The notes under the pieces are model-generated. The model had not been told where the DNA came from. It saw only the letters and a program-made list of their open reading frames with translations, and ran no database searches. From Ignavibacteria bacterium (GTDB lineage: Bacteria > Bacteroidota > Ignavibacteria > Ignavibacteriales > Melioribacteraceae), in contig DAIEQT010000293.1 in assembly GCA_027347545.1 (NCBI GenBank), positions 1 through 8,296 on the forward strand: a stretch of 8,296 nucleotides of DNA, read 5' to 3'. Shown piece after piece: positions 1-6,850 of this stretch; the stretch's first letter is position 1; every line of letters starts with the position of its first letter. Made by a program: the position numbers and the translations under genes.

Positions 1-2275
1 CGCCGCAATAGGATTGCAAAGTGCTTATTCCCATCTTGCTGAAAATTTTGTACAGACCTTTACTAACAGCTTTCACAAAATTCTTTTTCACAGTTGCGTA
101 ATCAATCGAAGGAGGCAAGAATCCTTTCTCTGATAAATACGCAAGCGTTTCATAAGCTAAATATGGATTGATAGCGTTAGCGCCGTAACTGCAAAGCAGA
201 GCAAAGTGATGAACTTCTCTCGCTTCGCCGGTCTCAACTATAATTCCGGTTTTAGTTCTTAATCCGGCGCGAAGTAAAGTATGATGAATTGCTGAAGTTG
301 CCAACAAACTTGGTATAGCCGCATGTTCACGGTCAACACCTTTATCAGAAAGAACTAAAAGTGAAATACCGGATTTAACCGCCTCTACTGCTTCGATACA
401 AATTTCTTCTAATCTGCTTCTCATATCGTGATGTTTGAACGGATTGAAGAGAAGCGGAATTGTCTGCGATTTGAACAATCCTCTTGCAATGTGACGAATC
501 TTTTCCATCTGAGAATTTGAAAGTAACGGATGTTCAAGTTCCAAACGGTTCGCATGTTGCGGAGTTTCATCTAAAAGATTTTGTTCTGGACCAACATAAG
601 TTGTTAACTCCATTACAAGTTCTTCACGAATCGCATCAATTGGAGGATTTGTTACTTGAGCAAACAATTGTTTGAAATATCTAAATAACAGTTGCGGTTT
701 ATCAGAAAGTACTGCAAGCGCCGCGTCAGTTCCCATCGAACCGATTGCCTCTTCGCCCCGCTCAGCCATCGGTAATAATACTTTGTCTAAATCTTCTTTT
801 GTGTAACCAAAAATTCTTTGCCGCATATGAATTGTTTTGAAGTCGGAATTGTAGATGTAATCCGGAGTTGGCAAGTGTCCCATCTTAATCATATTCTCGT
901 TAACCCACTTGCGGTAAGGCTTGCGCGTTACAATTTCCTTTTTGATTTCCTCATCTTCAATAATTCTTCCTTGCTTTAAATCGAGGATAAACATTCTTCC
1001 CGGTTGAAGTTTTCCTTTCACAGCAACGTTCTCAGCATCAACGCTCCACGTTCCGGCTTCGGAAGTTAGCACAACTAAATCATCTTTTGTAATTACGTAA
1101 CGCGAAGGACGCAGTCCGTTTCTATCTAATGTAGCGCCAATAATATTTCCATCGGTGAAAACAACTGCCGCCGGACCATCCCATGGCTCCATCATGGTTG
1201 CGTGATACTCATAAAATGCTTTCCTATCCGGGTCCATCAAATCGTTTTTCGACCAAGCTTCCGGAATCATCATCATCATAGCATGTGGAAGGCTTCTTCC
1301 ACCCATAACTAAAAGCTCAAGCACAGAATCGAAAGTAGCGGAATCACTTTGTCCATCCATGATAATCGGAAGCATTCTTCTCAAATCTTTACCGTAAAGA
1401 GGTGATTCCATTACATGCTGACGCGCTGCCATCCAGTTTTTGTTTCCTCGCAGAGTATTTATTTCACCGTTGTGCGCAATCATTCTAAACGGATGAGCTA
1501 AATCCCAAGTTGGAAATGTGTTAGTAGAAAATCGCATGTGCAGCATTGTCATTCCGCTTTTCATATCGGGATCAGAAAGGTCTTTGTAATAATCAATCAG
1601 TTGTTGTGCAAGCAGCATTCCCTTATAAACAATTGTGCGGCTGGAAAAAGAAGGTACATAATATTTGCTTCTATCTAACTTTAATTCGGCGCGAACACGA
1701 TGGTCAATAATTCTTCTGATAAGATAAAGCTTACGTTCAAATTCATTTTGGTCTTGAATTTTTTTGTTAGCACCAACAAAACACTGTCTGATAAATGGCT
1801 GCGTAGCCTGCGCTCCTTTGCCTGGAACATTTGGATCAACCGGAACATCTCGCCAGCCTAGAAACTTCTGGTTCTCATCAAGAACAATTTTTTCAATTAA
1901 GTTTTCAACAGATTTTCTAATGATGGGGTTATGAGGAAAAAATATTACACCAACCCCATACTTGCCTTCTTCGGGTAAATTTATTTTTGTTCCAGCGGTA
2001 ACTTTGCGCAAAAATTCATCCGGCATTTGGATTAAAATACCCGCACCATCTCCAGTATTTGGATCGGCACCAACAGCTCCTCTGTGTTCCAGATTTTTAA
2101 GAATATCAAGACCTTTTTCAATAATCGTTCTGGACTTTCTGCCTTTCACATCAGCGACAAATCCCATTCCGCATGCGTCATGCTCAAAGGCTGGCGAGTA
2201 CATACCTTTACACGTATTCACGGAATTGGAAGAATTCAGCATATCTTCGAACACATTTTTATTTATATCCGGCAT
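1..2275 (-). CDS. gltB: Glutamate synthase large (alpha) subunit, N-terminal half, cut by window edge
   Basis: The product transfers the glutamine amide nitrogen to 2-oxoglutarate, giving two glutamates, in the cytoplasmic GS/GOGAT route of ammonia assimilation. The window holds 758 codons of a protein usually near 1500 residues. Reading the minus strand gives an uninterrupted frame. Residues about 35-430 are a class II glutamine amidotransferase domain. It has the nucleophile Cys35 in HDACGMGF, followed by EHRGAVGADPNTGDGAG (63-79), STNTFPTW (250-257) and AHNGEINT (267-274). The central domain follows, with EAIGSMGTD (509-517) and QVTNPPIDAIRE (540-551). The frame leaves the window just after SKMGIS (746-751), where the FMN/glutamate-synthase domain would begin. 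The start ATG has AGGAG 7 nt upstream. Cys35 implies a 34-residue propeptide removed on maturation; Met25 would give a 10-residue one but lacks a better ribosome site. The next downstream gene, possibly gltD, is outside the window. Confidence 0.97.
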   Translation of the reverse strand, partial: MPDINKNVFEDMLNSSNSVNTCKGMYSPAFEHDACGMGFVADVKGRKSRTIIEKGLDILKNLEHRGAVGADPNTGDGAGILIQMPDEFLRKVTAGTKINLPEEGKYGVGVIFFPHNPIIRKSVENLIEKIVLDENQKFLGWRDVPVDPNVPGKGAQATQPFIRQCFVGANKKIQDQNEFERKLYLIRRIIDHRVRAELKLDRSKYYVPSFSSRTIVYKGMLLAQQLIDYYKDLSDPDMKSGMTMLHMRFSTNTFPTWDLAHPFRMIAHNGEINTLRGNKNWMAARQHVMESPLYGKDLRRMLPIIMDGQSDSATFDSVLELLVMGGRSLPHAMMMMIPEAWSKNDLMDPDRKAFYEYHATMMEPWDGPAAVVFTDGNIIGATLDRNGLRPSRYVITKDDLVVLTSEAGTWSVDAENVAVKGKLQPGRMFILDLKQGRIIEDEEIKKEIVTRKPYRKWVNENMIKMGHLPTPDYIYNSDFKTIHMRQRIFGYTKEDLDKVLLPMAERGEEAIGSMGTDAALAVLSDKPQLLFRYFKQLFAQVTNPPIDAIREELVMELTTYVGPEQNLLDETPQHANRLELEHPLLSNSQMEKIRHIARGLFKSQTIPLLFNPFKHHDMRSRLEEICIEAVEAVKSGISLLVLSDKGVDREHAAIPSLLATSAIHHTLLRAGLRTKTGIIVETGEAREVHHFALLCSYGANAINPYLAYETLAYLSEKGFLPPSIDYATVKKNFVKAVSKGLYKIFSKMGISTLQSYCG

Positions 2276-2282
2276 CAGGATA

Positions 2283-2287
2283 CTCCT
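2283..2287 (-). promoter_or_regulatory. Ribosome binding site of gltB
   Basis: The minus strand reads AAATAGGAGTATCCTG directly before the ATG at 2275. AGGAG lies 7 nt from the start codon, an ideal spacing. This supports the long-propeptide start over the internal Met12 or Met25. Confidence 0.8.
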
Positions 2288-2299
2288 ATTTCTAAATAA

Positions 2300-2318
2300 T
2301 TATTCACTTGATGAATAA
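2300..2318 (-). repeat. 7-bp inverted repeat just upstream of the gltB ribosome site
   Basis: The minus strand reads TTATTCA, a 5-nt spacer (TCAAG), then TGAATAA: a perfect 7+7 bp dyad. It ends 12 nt before the AGGAG of gltB, so in RNA it would form a hairpin close to the ribosome site, and in DNA it could serve as an operator. The stem is entirely AT except one pair, so a stable RNA hairpin is doubtful. The dyad is directly visible; its function is inferred. Confidence 0.45.
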
Positions 2319-2319
2319 A

Positions 2320-2327
2320 CAAATTTA
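2320..2327 (-). promoter_or_regulatory. Possible Bacteroidota-type -7 element for gltB
   Basis: The minus strand reads TAAATTTG, which fits the TAnnTTTG -7 consensus of the Bacteroidetes primary sigma factor. It lies 44 nt upstream of the gltB start codon. No TTG is found at the usual distance of about 19 nt upstream, and Ignavibacteria may not follow this consensus strictly. If real, transcription would start near the 2300-2318 dyad. This is a weak call from one element only. Confidence 0.25.
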
Positions 2328-2340
2328 TATTTTTCTTCCT

Positions 2341-2373
2341 TCCCACTTCTTTATGGGCTGAAAGAAAGTGAGA
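2341..2373 (-). repeat. Strong imperfect hairpin upstream of gltB (12-bp stem, 8-nt loop)
   Basis: On the minus strand, TCTCACTT(T)CTTT pairs with AAAGAAGTGGGA around the loop CAGCCCAT. The stem is 12 bp with one bulged T and one G-U wobble. On the plus strand the same wobble position becomes a C-A mismatch, so the fold is better in a minus-strand transcript, the direction of gltB. No T-tract follows on the minus side (AGGAAGAAAAATAT), so it is not an ordinary intrinsic terminator for the peptidase. On the plus side CTTTTTA follows, but no plus-strand gene precedes it. It could be a leader structure of gltB if the promoter lies upstream of 2373. Confidence 0.45.
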
Positions 2374-2422
2374 CTTTTTAATTACAAACTAGATTAGATT
2401 AATTAGAATTGAATGGCGCGTA

Positions 2423-2456
2423 ATGCTTAGGCTTTCGTTATAATTTGCCAAAGCAT
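2423..2456. repeat. 10-bp inverted repeat with one mismatch, 14-nt spacer (operator-like)
   Basis: The plus strand reads ATGCTTAGGC, a 14-nt spacer, then GCCAAAGCAT. The arms match at 9 of 10 positions when one is reverse-complemented. The spacer contains TATAAT (plus) or TATAAC (minus). Two half-sites 24 nt apart centre to centre, flanking a -10-like box, resemble a regulator-binding arrangement. No regulator gene is adjacent, so none can be named. Confidence 0.35.
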
Positions 2457-2540
2457 GTGTAAGGAGGACTGTAATATTTAATAGCATATTATTCATTAAT
2501 TAGCCAACGCCATAAATCTAATCCGTAATATAAAAATCAT

Positions 2541-2596
2541 AATGAATGATGCAAGTATTTTTTGCAAAAATATTCATTAAAATGCATAATTATGCA
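2541..2596 (-). terminator. Palindrome cluster just after the M28 peptidase; weak terminator candidate
   Basis: Seven nt past the peptidase stop lies a perfect 14-bp palindrome, TGCATAATTATGCA (2583-2596). It folds as a 5-bp stem with loop AATT and is followed on the minus strand by TTTTAAT. Next come TTTTTGCAAAAA (2559-2570) and an outer pair AATGAAT/ATTCATT (2541-2547 and 2572-2578), followed downstream by ATGATTTTTA. These AT-rich stems are short and weak, so termination is plausible but not shown. The perfect palindrome could equally be a protein site. Confidence 0.3.
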
Positions 2597-2602
2597 ACAG
2601 AG

Positions 2603-3955
2603 TTAGCGCACAGGAATTGGCCATACCGGAAGACTCTCGTGCCCGGCTTCATCTACTGATTGAACTGCAAAAAGGTAATTGTCCTTAGAATATGGCAAAG
2701 TTATTTCCGTTACATCAGTAAATATTTTCTTTTCCCAGAAAGGCTGATATGTTTCGCGCATCAAAACAAAATATCCTTTTGCTTTACCATTTTTTGGTGC
2801 TTCCCATTTCAGCTTTGTAGAGTTTGCAACTTCTTTAGTTAATACTCCAACTTTTTGCGGCTCTGATGCTGCAAGCGCTAAGTTTGCCAGCACTGATAGA
2901 TTTATGCATGTAATCTTTCTTGCATATTCGTAGTCAACAAACTCCGGCAGGTCTCCATATTGAATACCTTTTTCAACGCGAATATTTTGATGCTGATGGT
3001 CATAATTTTCATTCATCTCGCAGAAGCGCACGGCTGTAAACCCTTGTCTGTTAAATGGAGTATGATCACCGCCGCGAAGAAATCTATCATTGCGATAGAT
3101 GAGTTTCACTTCTATTTGGTCAACGTAACGTTCCCCAACTTCTTTTATATAACGTGCAAGCTGGCGGGATCTGCTGTCGTTCTCTGCATTAGTTGACTGA
3201 CGGATACTTTTCATTTCATCGGTTTCTAAAAGAGGTATTCCCTCACTAAATACTCTAACTTGCATATTATCTTTAAGAATAGTTTCGTTAGAAAACGAAT
3301 TACCGATCATGTCATTGTTAAGCATTGCCACTAAATTCCAGTTTTTCTCTTTGGCTTTCTTAGCCAAATAAGTTGAGCCAAACAGTCCTTGTTCTTCTCC
3401 TGAAAATGCCACAAAGATTATTGTAGCGGGAAACTTCTGTCTGGACAGTACTCTTGCGAGTTCTAGCACAGCAGCTACTCCGGATGCATCATCATTAGCT
3501 CCCGGTGCGGTAGATGTTGAATCATTAGCACCTCCTGCCCGCGAATCTATATGACCTCCAACAATGAAAACTCTGTCGTCAGTTTTATTTGTGCCACTTA
3601 GAATAGCAATTGGGTTAGTCATAAGAATTCTTCGCGTAATTCTTCTTCCGTCCGGCTCTACATAAAACGAATCAAGGCTAACTTTCATTCTGCCTTCGGA
3701 TTCCTCGGCGTACTTCTCAAATTGATTTTTCACCCATTCACAAGCAGCGCCAATGCCCTTCTCTTTTTCATTTCTCGAGCTGAATGAATGGCGCGTTCCG
3801 AAACCAACTAACTTGCGGACATTTACTTCCAGATTAACAGAGGATATTTCGCTGAGCATTGCAGAAATATTAGGATCTCTGTTTAGTATAGCTGTTTGAG
3901 AATAAATTGCTGAAGTGACGAATAGTGTTAGCAGTAGATATTTTAGTTGCTTCAT
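2603..3955 (-). CDS. Secreted M28-family zinc metallopeptidase (aminopeptidase type) with C-terminal fibronectin-like domain
   Basis: The product is an exported peptidase that probably trims amino acids from the N-termini of peptides. The 450-residue protein starts with a signal peptide (residues 1-20, KYLLLTLFVTSAIYSQ), with likely cleavage after the SQ. The M28 catalytic domain covers about 40-365. By alignment with Aeromonas aminopeptidase it keeps all two-zinc residues: His135 (GGHIDS), bridging Asp155 (GANDDASG), general base Glu187 and ligand Glu188 (SGEEQG), Asp215 (NNDMIG) and His298 (GGDHTPF). Residues about 366-450 look like a fibronectin type III module (KLKWEAP, GYFVLMRET, YLFAVQSVDEAGHESLP). 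There is no T9SS sorting tail, so the protein is probably periplasmic or exported another way. An in-frame ATG 22 codons upstream (4021) was not used, because the chosen one has GGAG 5 nt upstream and begins the signal peptide directly. The gene lies 96 nt after the ABC ATPase and may be read through from it. Substrate is unknown. Confidence 0.9.
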   Translation of the reverse strand: MKQLKYLLLTLFVTSAIYSQTAILNRDPNISAMLSEISSVNLEVNVRKLVGFGTRHSFSSRNEKEKGIGAACEWVKNQFEKYAEESEGRMKVSLDSFYVEPDGRRITRRILMTNPIAILSGTNKTDDRVFIVGGHIDSRAGGANDSTSTAPGANDDASGVAAVLELARVLSRQKFPATIIFVAFSGEEQGLFGSTYLAKKAKEKNWNLVAMLNNDMIGNSFSNETILKDNMQVRVFSEGIPLLETDEMKSIRQSTNAENDSRSRQLARYIKEVGERYVDQIEVKLIYRNDRFLRGGDHTPFNRQGFTAVRFCEMNENYDHQHQNIRVEKGIQYGDLPEFVDYEYARKITCINLSVLANLALAASEPQKVGVLTKEVANSTKLKWEAPKNGKAKGYFVLMRETYQPFWEKKIFTDVTEITLPYSKDNYLFAVQSVDEAGHESLPVWPIPVR

Positions 3956-3960
3956 TTTGT

Positions 3961-3964
3961 CTCC
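3961..3964 (-). promoter_or_regulatory. Ribosome binding site deciding the M28 peptidase start
   Basis: The minus strand reads CGGAGACAAAATG, with GGAG 5 nt before the ATG at 3955. This favours the start that opens on the signal peptide over the upstream ATG at 4021. Confidence 0.65.
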
Positions 3965-3971
3965 GATGGAT

Positions 3972-3991
3972 TTGTTTGAAAGTCCAAACAA
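3972..3991. repeat. Perfect 7-bp inverted repeat in the 5' leader of the M28 peptidase
   Basis: TTGTTTG and CAAACAA flank a 6-nt spacer (AAAGTC on the plus strand). The dyad is perfect and sits 7 nt upstream of the peptidase ribosome site, inside the 96-nt gap after the ATPase gene. It could be an operator or a short RNA hairpin. No T-tract follows, so it is not a terminator. The rest of the gap (3992-4051) shows no convincing promoter; TTGATA is present on the minus strand but lacks a good -10 partner. Confidence 0.4.
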
Positions 3992-4051
3992 TACTCGATA
4001 CAAAATAGAAGTTTTTATCAACTAAGGAAAGAAATCCCGTTTCAAAAAATG

Positions 4052-5134
4052 CTAAACAATTCTGCTACCGGTTTCGCTTTCAAAGAAGTAGAAATGGTTT
4101 TTATCGAGCGAAATTTCTACTTCCGCGCCTATGCGAAAAGTGTCTTTGGGTTTTAGTCTAGAAATTATTGGCTTACCATCTATAGCAAAATGAGCAAAGA
4201 CTTCATTTCCCATTTGCTCTACAACATCAAGCGTTATTCTAATTTTATTCAGAGCATTATCTTCATCAGAGAAATGTTCCGGGCGTATTCCGAGAGTAAT
4301 TTTTGAATTAACATATTTTGAAAAAACTTTCTCATCAAGAGGGATTTGCAAAACATTCATTTCGCTGGTAAACTTTATTCCATCATCATTTACAATTTTC
4401 CCTTCAATGAAATTCATAGCCGGGCTGCCAATGAAACCAGCTACAAATTGATTAACCGGATTATTATAAAGATTCAACGGCGAATCAACTTGCTGAACTA
4501 TTCCATCCTTCATAACTACAATTCTATTTCCAAGAGTCATCGCTTCGGTTTGATCGTGAGTAACATAAACAACTGTTGTTTCAAGTTGATGATGCAGACG
4601 TGCAAGTTCGGTTCTCATTTGTACGCGGAGTTTTGCATCAAGATTACTGAGCGGTTCATCAAACAAAAACACTTTTGGCTTACGGACAATCGCTCTGCCT
4701 ACCGCAACACGCTGACGCTGACCGCCGGAAAGCTGTTTTGGCTTCCTCTCTAACAAATGTTCTATACTAAGAATTTTCGCTGCCTCGTTAACGCGTTCGT
4801 TTATTTTCTCCATTGGAAATTTTCTTAGCTTTAGCCCAAAAGCCATATTTTCAAAAACCGTCATGTGAGGATAAAGCGCGTAATTCTGAAATACCATAGC
4901 GATATCTCTGTCTTTCGGAGGAATATCATTTACAAGCTTTCCATCAATGTAAATTTCACCTTCAGTGATTTCTTCTAATCCAGCAACCATTCTAAGCGTT
5001 GTAGATTTACCGCATCCGCTTGGACCAACAAGTAGAACAAATTCTTTATCATTGATTTCCAGATTAACAGATTGCACCGCTCTGTTTTTCCCTTCGTAAA
5101 CTTTGCCGACATTTTTAAGAATTACTTCAGACAT
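4052..5134 (-). CDS. Sugar ABC transporter ATP-binding protein (MsmX/UgpC/MalK-like)
   Basis: This is the cytoplasmic ATPase that powers the importer formed with the two permeases just upstream. At 360 residues its length is normal for CUT1 ATPases. All nucleotide-binding motifs are intact: Walker A GPSGCGKST (37-45), Q-loop Gln83 (VFQNYALYPHMTV), signature LSGGQRQR (135-142), Walker B VFLFDEP (155-161), D-loop SNLD (163-166) and H-loop His193 (VTHDQTEA). Residues about 235-360 form the C-terminal TOBE/regulatory region with GIRPEHF (282-288), as in MalK, UgpC and MsmX. The start has AAGAGG 6 nt upstream and lies 20 nt after the MalG-like permease stop, so it is the fourth member of the transporter operon. 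Some family members energise several sugar importers. Here the genetic linkage suggests a dedicated partner, but sharing cannot be excluded. Confidence 0.95.
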   Translation of the reverse strand: MSEVILKNVGKVYEGKNRAVQSVNLEINDKEFVLLVGPSGCGKSTTLRMVAGLEEITEGEIYIDGKLVNDIPPKDRDIAMVFQNYALYPHMTVFENMAFGLKLRKFPMEKINERVNEAAKILSIEHLLERKPKQLSGGQRQRVAVGRAIVRKPKVFLFDEPLSNLDAKLRVQMRTELARLHHQLETTVVYVTHDQTEAMTLGNRIVVMKDGIVQQVDSPLNLYNNPVNQFVAGFIGSPAMNFIEGKIVNDDGIKFTSEMNVLQIPLDEKVFSKYVNSKITLGIRPEHFSDEDNALNKIRITLDVVEQMGNEVFAHFAIDGKPIISRLKPKDTFRIGAEVEISLDKNHFYFFESETGSRIV

Positions 5135-5140
5135 AAATTT

Positions 5141-5146
5141 CCTCTT
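5141..5146 (-). promoter_or_regulatory. Ribosome binding site of the ABC ATPase
   Basis: The minus strand reads AAGAGGAAATTTATG: AAGAGG 6 nt before the start, within the 20-nt gap after the MalG-like permease. The gap leaves no room for an independent promoter, supporting co-transcription. Confidence 0.55.
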
Positions 5147-5154
5147 AAGAATTT

Positions 5155-5973
5155 TTATTCTTTAACGCTTCCCATCATAATGCCTTTGATATAATATTTC
5201 TGGAGCGCTAAAAAGACAATTAACACTGGAACGATTGTTATTACCGAACCAGCCATAAGCATTTCCGTGTCTTGAACATGCTCACTGCTTAAGTTTGCAA
5301 GTGCAACAGGAAGCGTGTACATGTTTGAATCTGTCATTACAATTAAGGGCCAAAGAAAATCATTCCATGTTCCCATAAATGTGAAGAGACCAAGCGTAAC
5401 CAAAATTGGTTTGCATAGCGGTAGAATTACTTTTAAATATATTTGAAGTTCGGTAGCGCCATCCATTTTGGCGGCTTCAATCATGCTATCCGGAATTGAG
5501 AAAGCATACTGGCGAATTAGAAATATTCCAAAAATACTTGCCATACCTGGAACGATGATTGCCCAATAAGTATTTATTAATCCCATGTTTTTTAGCAGTA
5601 GAAAAACCGGAAGCATCGTTACTTGTCCGGGAATAATCATAGAACTCAACAGAAATTTGAAGAGACTTTCTTTCTTTGAGAATCTAAATTTTGCAAAAGC
5701 ATAGCCGCCCATTGAATTTAGAAAAAGTGAAAAGAAAGTTGCGCCTAGAGAAATGATTATACTGTTCAGTAAGTAGCGGGTTAGGTTCAAGCGTGAGAAC
5801 AAAACTTGGTAATGAGAGAAATCAAATTTTTCCGGGAAAAGTTTTGGCGGATAAGTATTGGAAGCGCCGGTAGGCATAAAGGAAGCCGAGACCATCCAGA
5901 GAAACGGCAAGAAAGTTATCACTGCTACAAATATTACGAGAGCCAGAACTAAATATTTTTTTACCTTAGCCAT
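5155..5973 (-). CDS. Sugar ABC transporter permease, MalG-like (CUT1)
   Basis: This is one of two inner-membrane subunits that form the sugar channel. The 272-residue protein has six hydrophobic segments at roughly 8-30, 69-92, 107-125, 134-152, 189-208 and 241-260. The ATPase-coupling EAA loop is clear at 166-185: EAA, then DGA, ending ILP. The tail KYYIKGIMMGSVKE (259-272) is typical of MalG-type permeases. The chosen ATG at 5973 is preceded by AAGGAG and overlaps the MalF-like gene by only 8 nt. A longer reading from 6012 would add 13 polar residues (MVLQSNSNCRRRE) and a 47-nt overlap, and would put the ribosome site inside the coding part, so I reject it. Confidence 0.94.
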   Translation of the reverse strand: MAKVKKYLVLALVIFVAVITFLPFLWMVSASFMPTGASNTYPPKLFPEKFDFSHYQVLFSRLNLTRYLLNSIIISLGATFFSLFLNSMGGYAFAKFRFSKKESLFKFLLSSMIIPGQVTMLPVFLLLKNMGLINTYWAIIVPGMASIFGIFLIRQYAFSIPDSMIEAAKMDGATELQIYLKVILPLCKPILVTLGLFTFMGTWNDFLWPLIVMTDSNMYTLPVALANLSSEHVQDTEMLMAGSVITIVPVLIVFLALQKYYIKGIMMGSVKE

Positions 5974-6850
5974 TTCTCTCCTTCTGCAATTTGAATTGGA
6001 TTGAAGTACCAATCAAAATAATTATGGTAAGCATAAACGCCAGCGCGGTTGAATAGCCGATGTTCCACCAACGGAATCCCTCTTGGTACATATAGAGAAC
6101 TATGCTTAGTGTACTATTGAGCGGACCACCTTGCGTCATAACATAAGGCTCGGCAAATAACTGGAAGTAGCCAATCATTGTAATGACACTGATGAACAAA
6201 GTTGTTGGCGCGAGCTGTGGAATTGTAATATGCTTGAACTGCTGCCACGCGGAAGCACCTTCAATGCTTGCAGCTTCGTAAAGTTCTTCCGGAATGTTTT
6301 GCAGTCCGGCAATAAAGATTACCATGTTGTAGCCAAAATTTTTCCATACAACCAAAAGTATAATTGCCGGCATAGACCAATTTGGATCGCCTAACCAATC
6401 AACAGGACCGAGACCGATGAATCCTAATAAATAATTAAGCAAACCAAACCGTGGATGATAAATGTAGCGCCAGACAATTGCCACAGCAACATGAGTAGTT
6501 ACAACCGGAAGAAAATAAATTAGGCGGAACACACCTTTGAACCGAATAAATTTCGAGTTAAGTAGAACAGCCGCTGCTAAAGAAGCAGCAACTGAAAGCG
6601 GTCCGCCTACCATTACAAAGTAAAAAGTATTTTTGATAGCCGTCCAAAATAGAGGATCGCTAAGTAAAGTTGAGTAATTTTTGAAAGCTACAAAGCGGAG
6701 ATAATCTAAATTGCCGAGCGCGTATATATCAAAATCGGTAAAGCTCATCGCAAAGGCGGCAATGACAGGCATAAAGAAAAATAACGCGATAATTAAAAGA
6801 GAAGGACCGAGAAAGAGCGCAACTGCACTAAGTTTAGTTTTATTTATCAT
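5966..6850 (-). CDS. Sugar ABC transporter permease, MalF/UgpA-like (CUT1)
   Basis: This is the second channel subunit, partner of the MalG-like protein. Its 294 residues match the short UgpA/LacF type rather than the longer enteric MalF. Hydrophobic segments are near 9-37, 73-97, 107-131, 161-182, 213-234 and 265-284. The EAA coupling loop runs from Glu192 through Gly198 to Pro211 (EAASIEGA, then HITIPQLAP). The conserved QGGPLNSTLSI segment (240-250) is present. The start ATG lies inside the end of the binding-protein gene (11-nt overlap) with only a weak GAG upstream, suggesting translational coupling. The stop overlaps the next permease by 8 nt. Confidence 0.94.
   Translation of the reverse strand: MINKTKLSAVALFLGPSLLIIALFFFMPVIAAFAMSFTDFDIYALGNLDYLRFVAFKNYSTLLSDPLFWTAIKNTFYFVMVGGPLSVAASLAAAVLLNSKFIRFKGVFRLIYFLPVVTTHVAVAIVWRYIYHPRFGLLNYLLGFIGLGPVDWLGDPNWSMPAIILLVVWKNFGYNMVIFIAGLQNIPEELYEAASIEGASAWQQFKHITIPQLAPTTLFISVITMIGYFQLFAEPYVMTQGGPLNSTLSIVLYMYQEGFRWWNIGYSTALAFMLTIIILIGTSIQFKLQKERNG
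5978..5983 (-). promoter_or_regulatory. Ribosome binding site deciding the MalG-like start
   Basis: The minus strand reads GCAGAAGGAGAGAAATG, a strong AAGGAG 4 nt from the ATG at 5973. It is embedded in the last codons of the MalF-like gene. It decides against the upstream in-frame ATG at 6012. Confidence 0.65.

Larger units (their letters stand above)
2276..2602. other. 327-nt AT-rich intergenic region between M28 peptidase and gltB
   Basis: No convincing ORF or recognisable RNA family is present. This region must end the peptidase message, if it ends here, and probably carries the gltB promoter and leader. It holds several dyad symmetries, listed separately: 2300-2318, 2341-2373, 2423-2456 and the palindrome group at 2541-2596. 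Three exact copies of ATTCATTA also occur: plus strand at 2491-2498 and 2572-2579, minus strand at 2540-2547. A TATAAT on the plus strand (2439-2444), also readable as TATAAC on the minus strand (2437-2442), has no matching -35 hexamer at normal spacing on either strand. Confidence 0.7.

Noticed and set aside
1267..1280. Tandem ATC/CAT trinucleotide run
   Set aside because: It encodes four Met in a row (residues 333-336) inside gltB, in a region where relatives also carry Met-rich sequence. Four units are too few to call a repeat element.
1962..2318. Plus-strand ORF of 118 codons
   Set aside because: It lies almost wholly antisense to the start of gltB, whose frame is conserved over its whole length. 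The translation resembles no protein family and its codons mirror the gltB sequence.
2361..2380. Plus-strand intrinsic terminator (hairpin then CTTTTTA)
   Set aside because: No plus-strand gene ends here, and the stem pairs better on the minus strand. It is kept only as a hairpin.
3956..4021. N-terminal extension of the M28 peptidase from the ATG at 4021
   Set aside because: The 22 extra residues would bury the signal peptide and have no good ribosome site. GGAG sits right before the internal ATG at 3955.
4346..4753. Plus-strand ORF of 135 codons
   Set aside because: It is antisense to the ABC ATPase, including its signature and Walker B region. It shows no domain, no clear ribosome site and low-complexity Ile/Asn-rich sequence.
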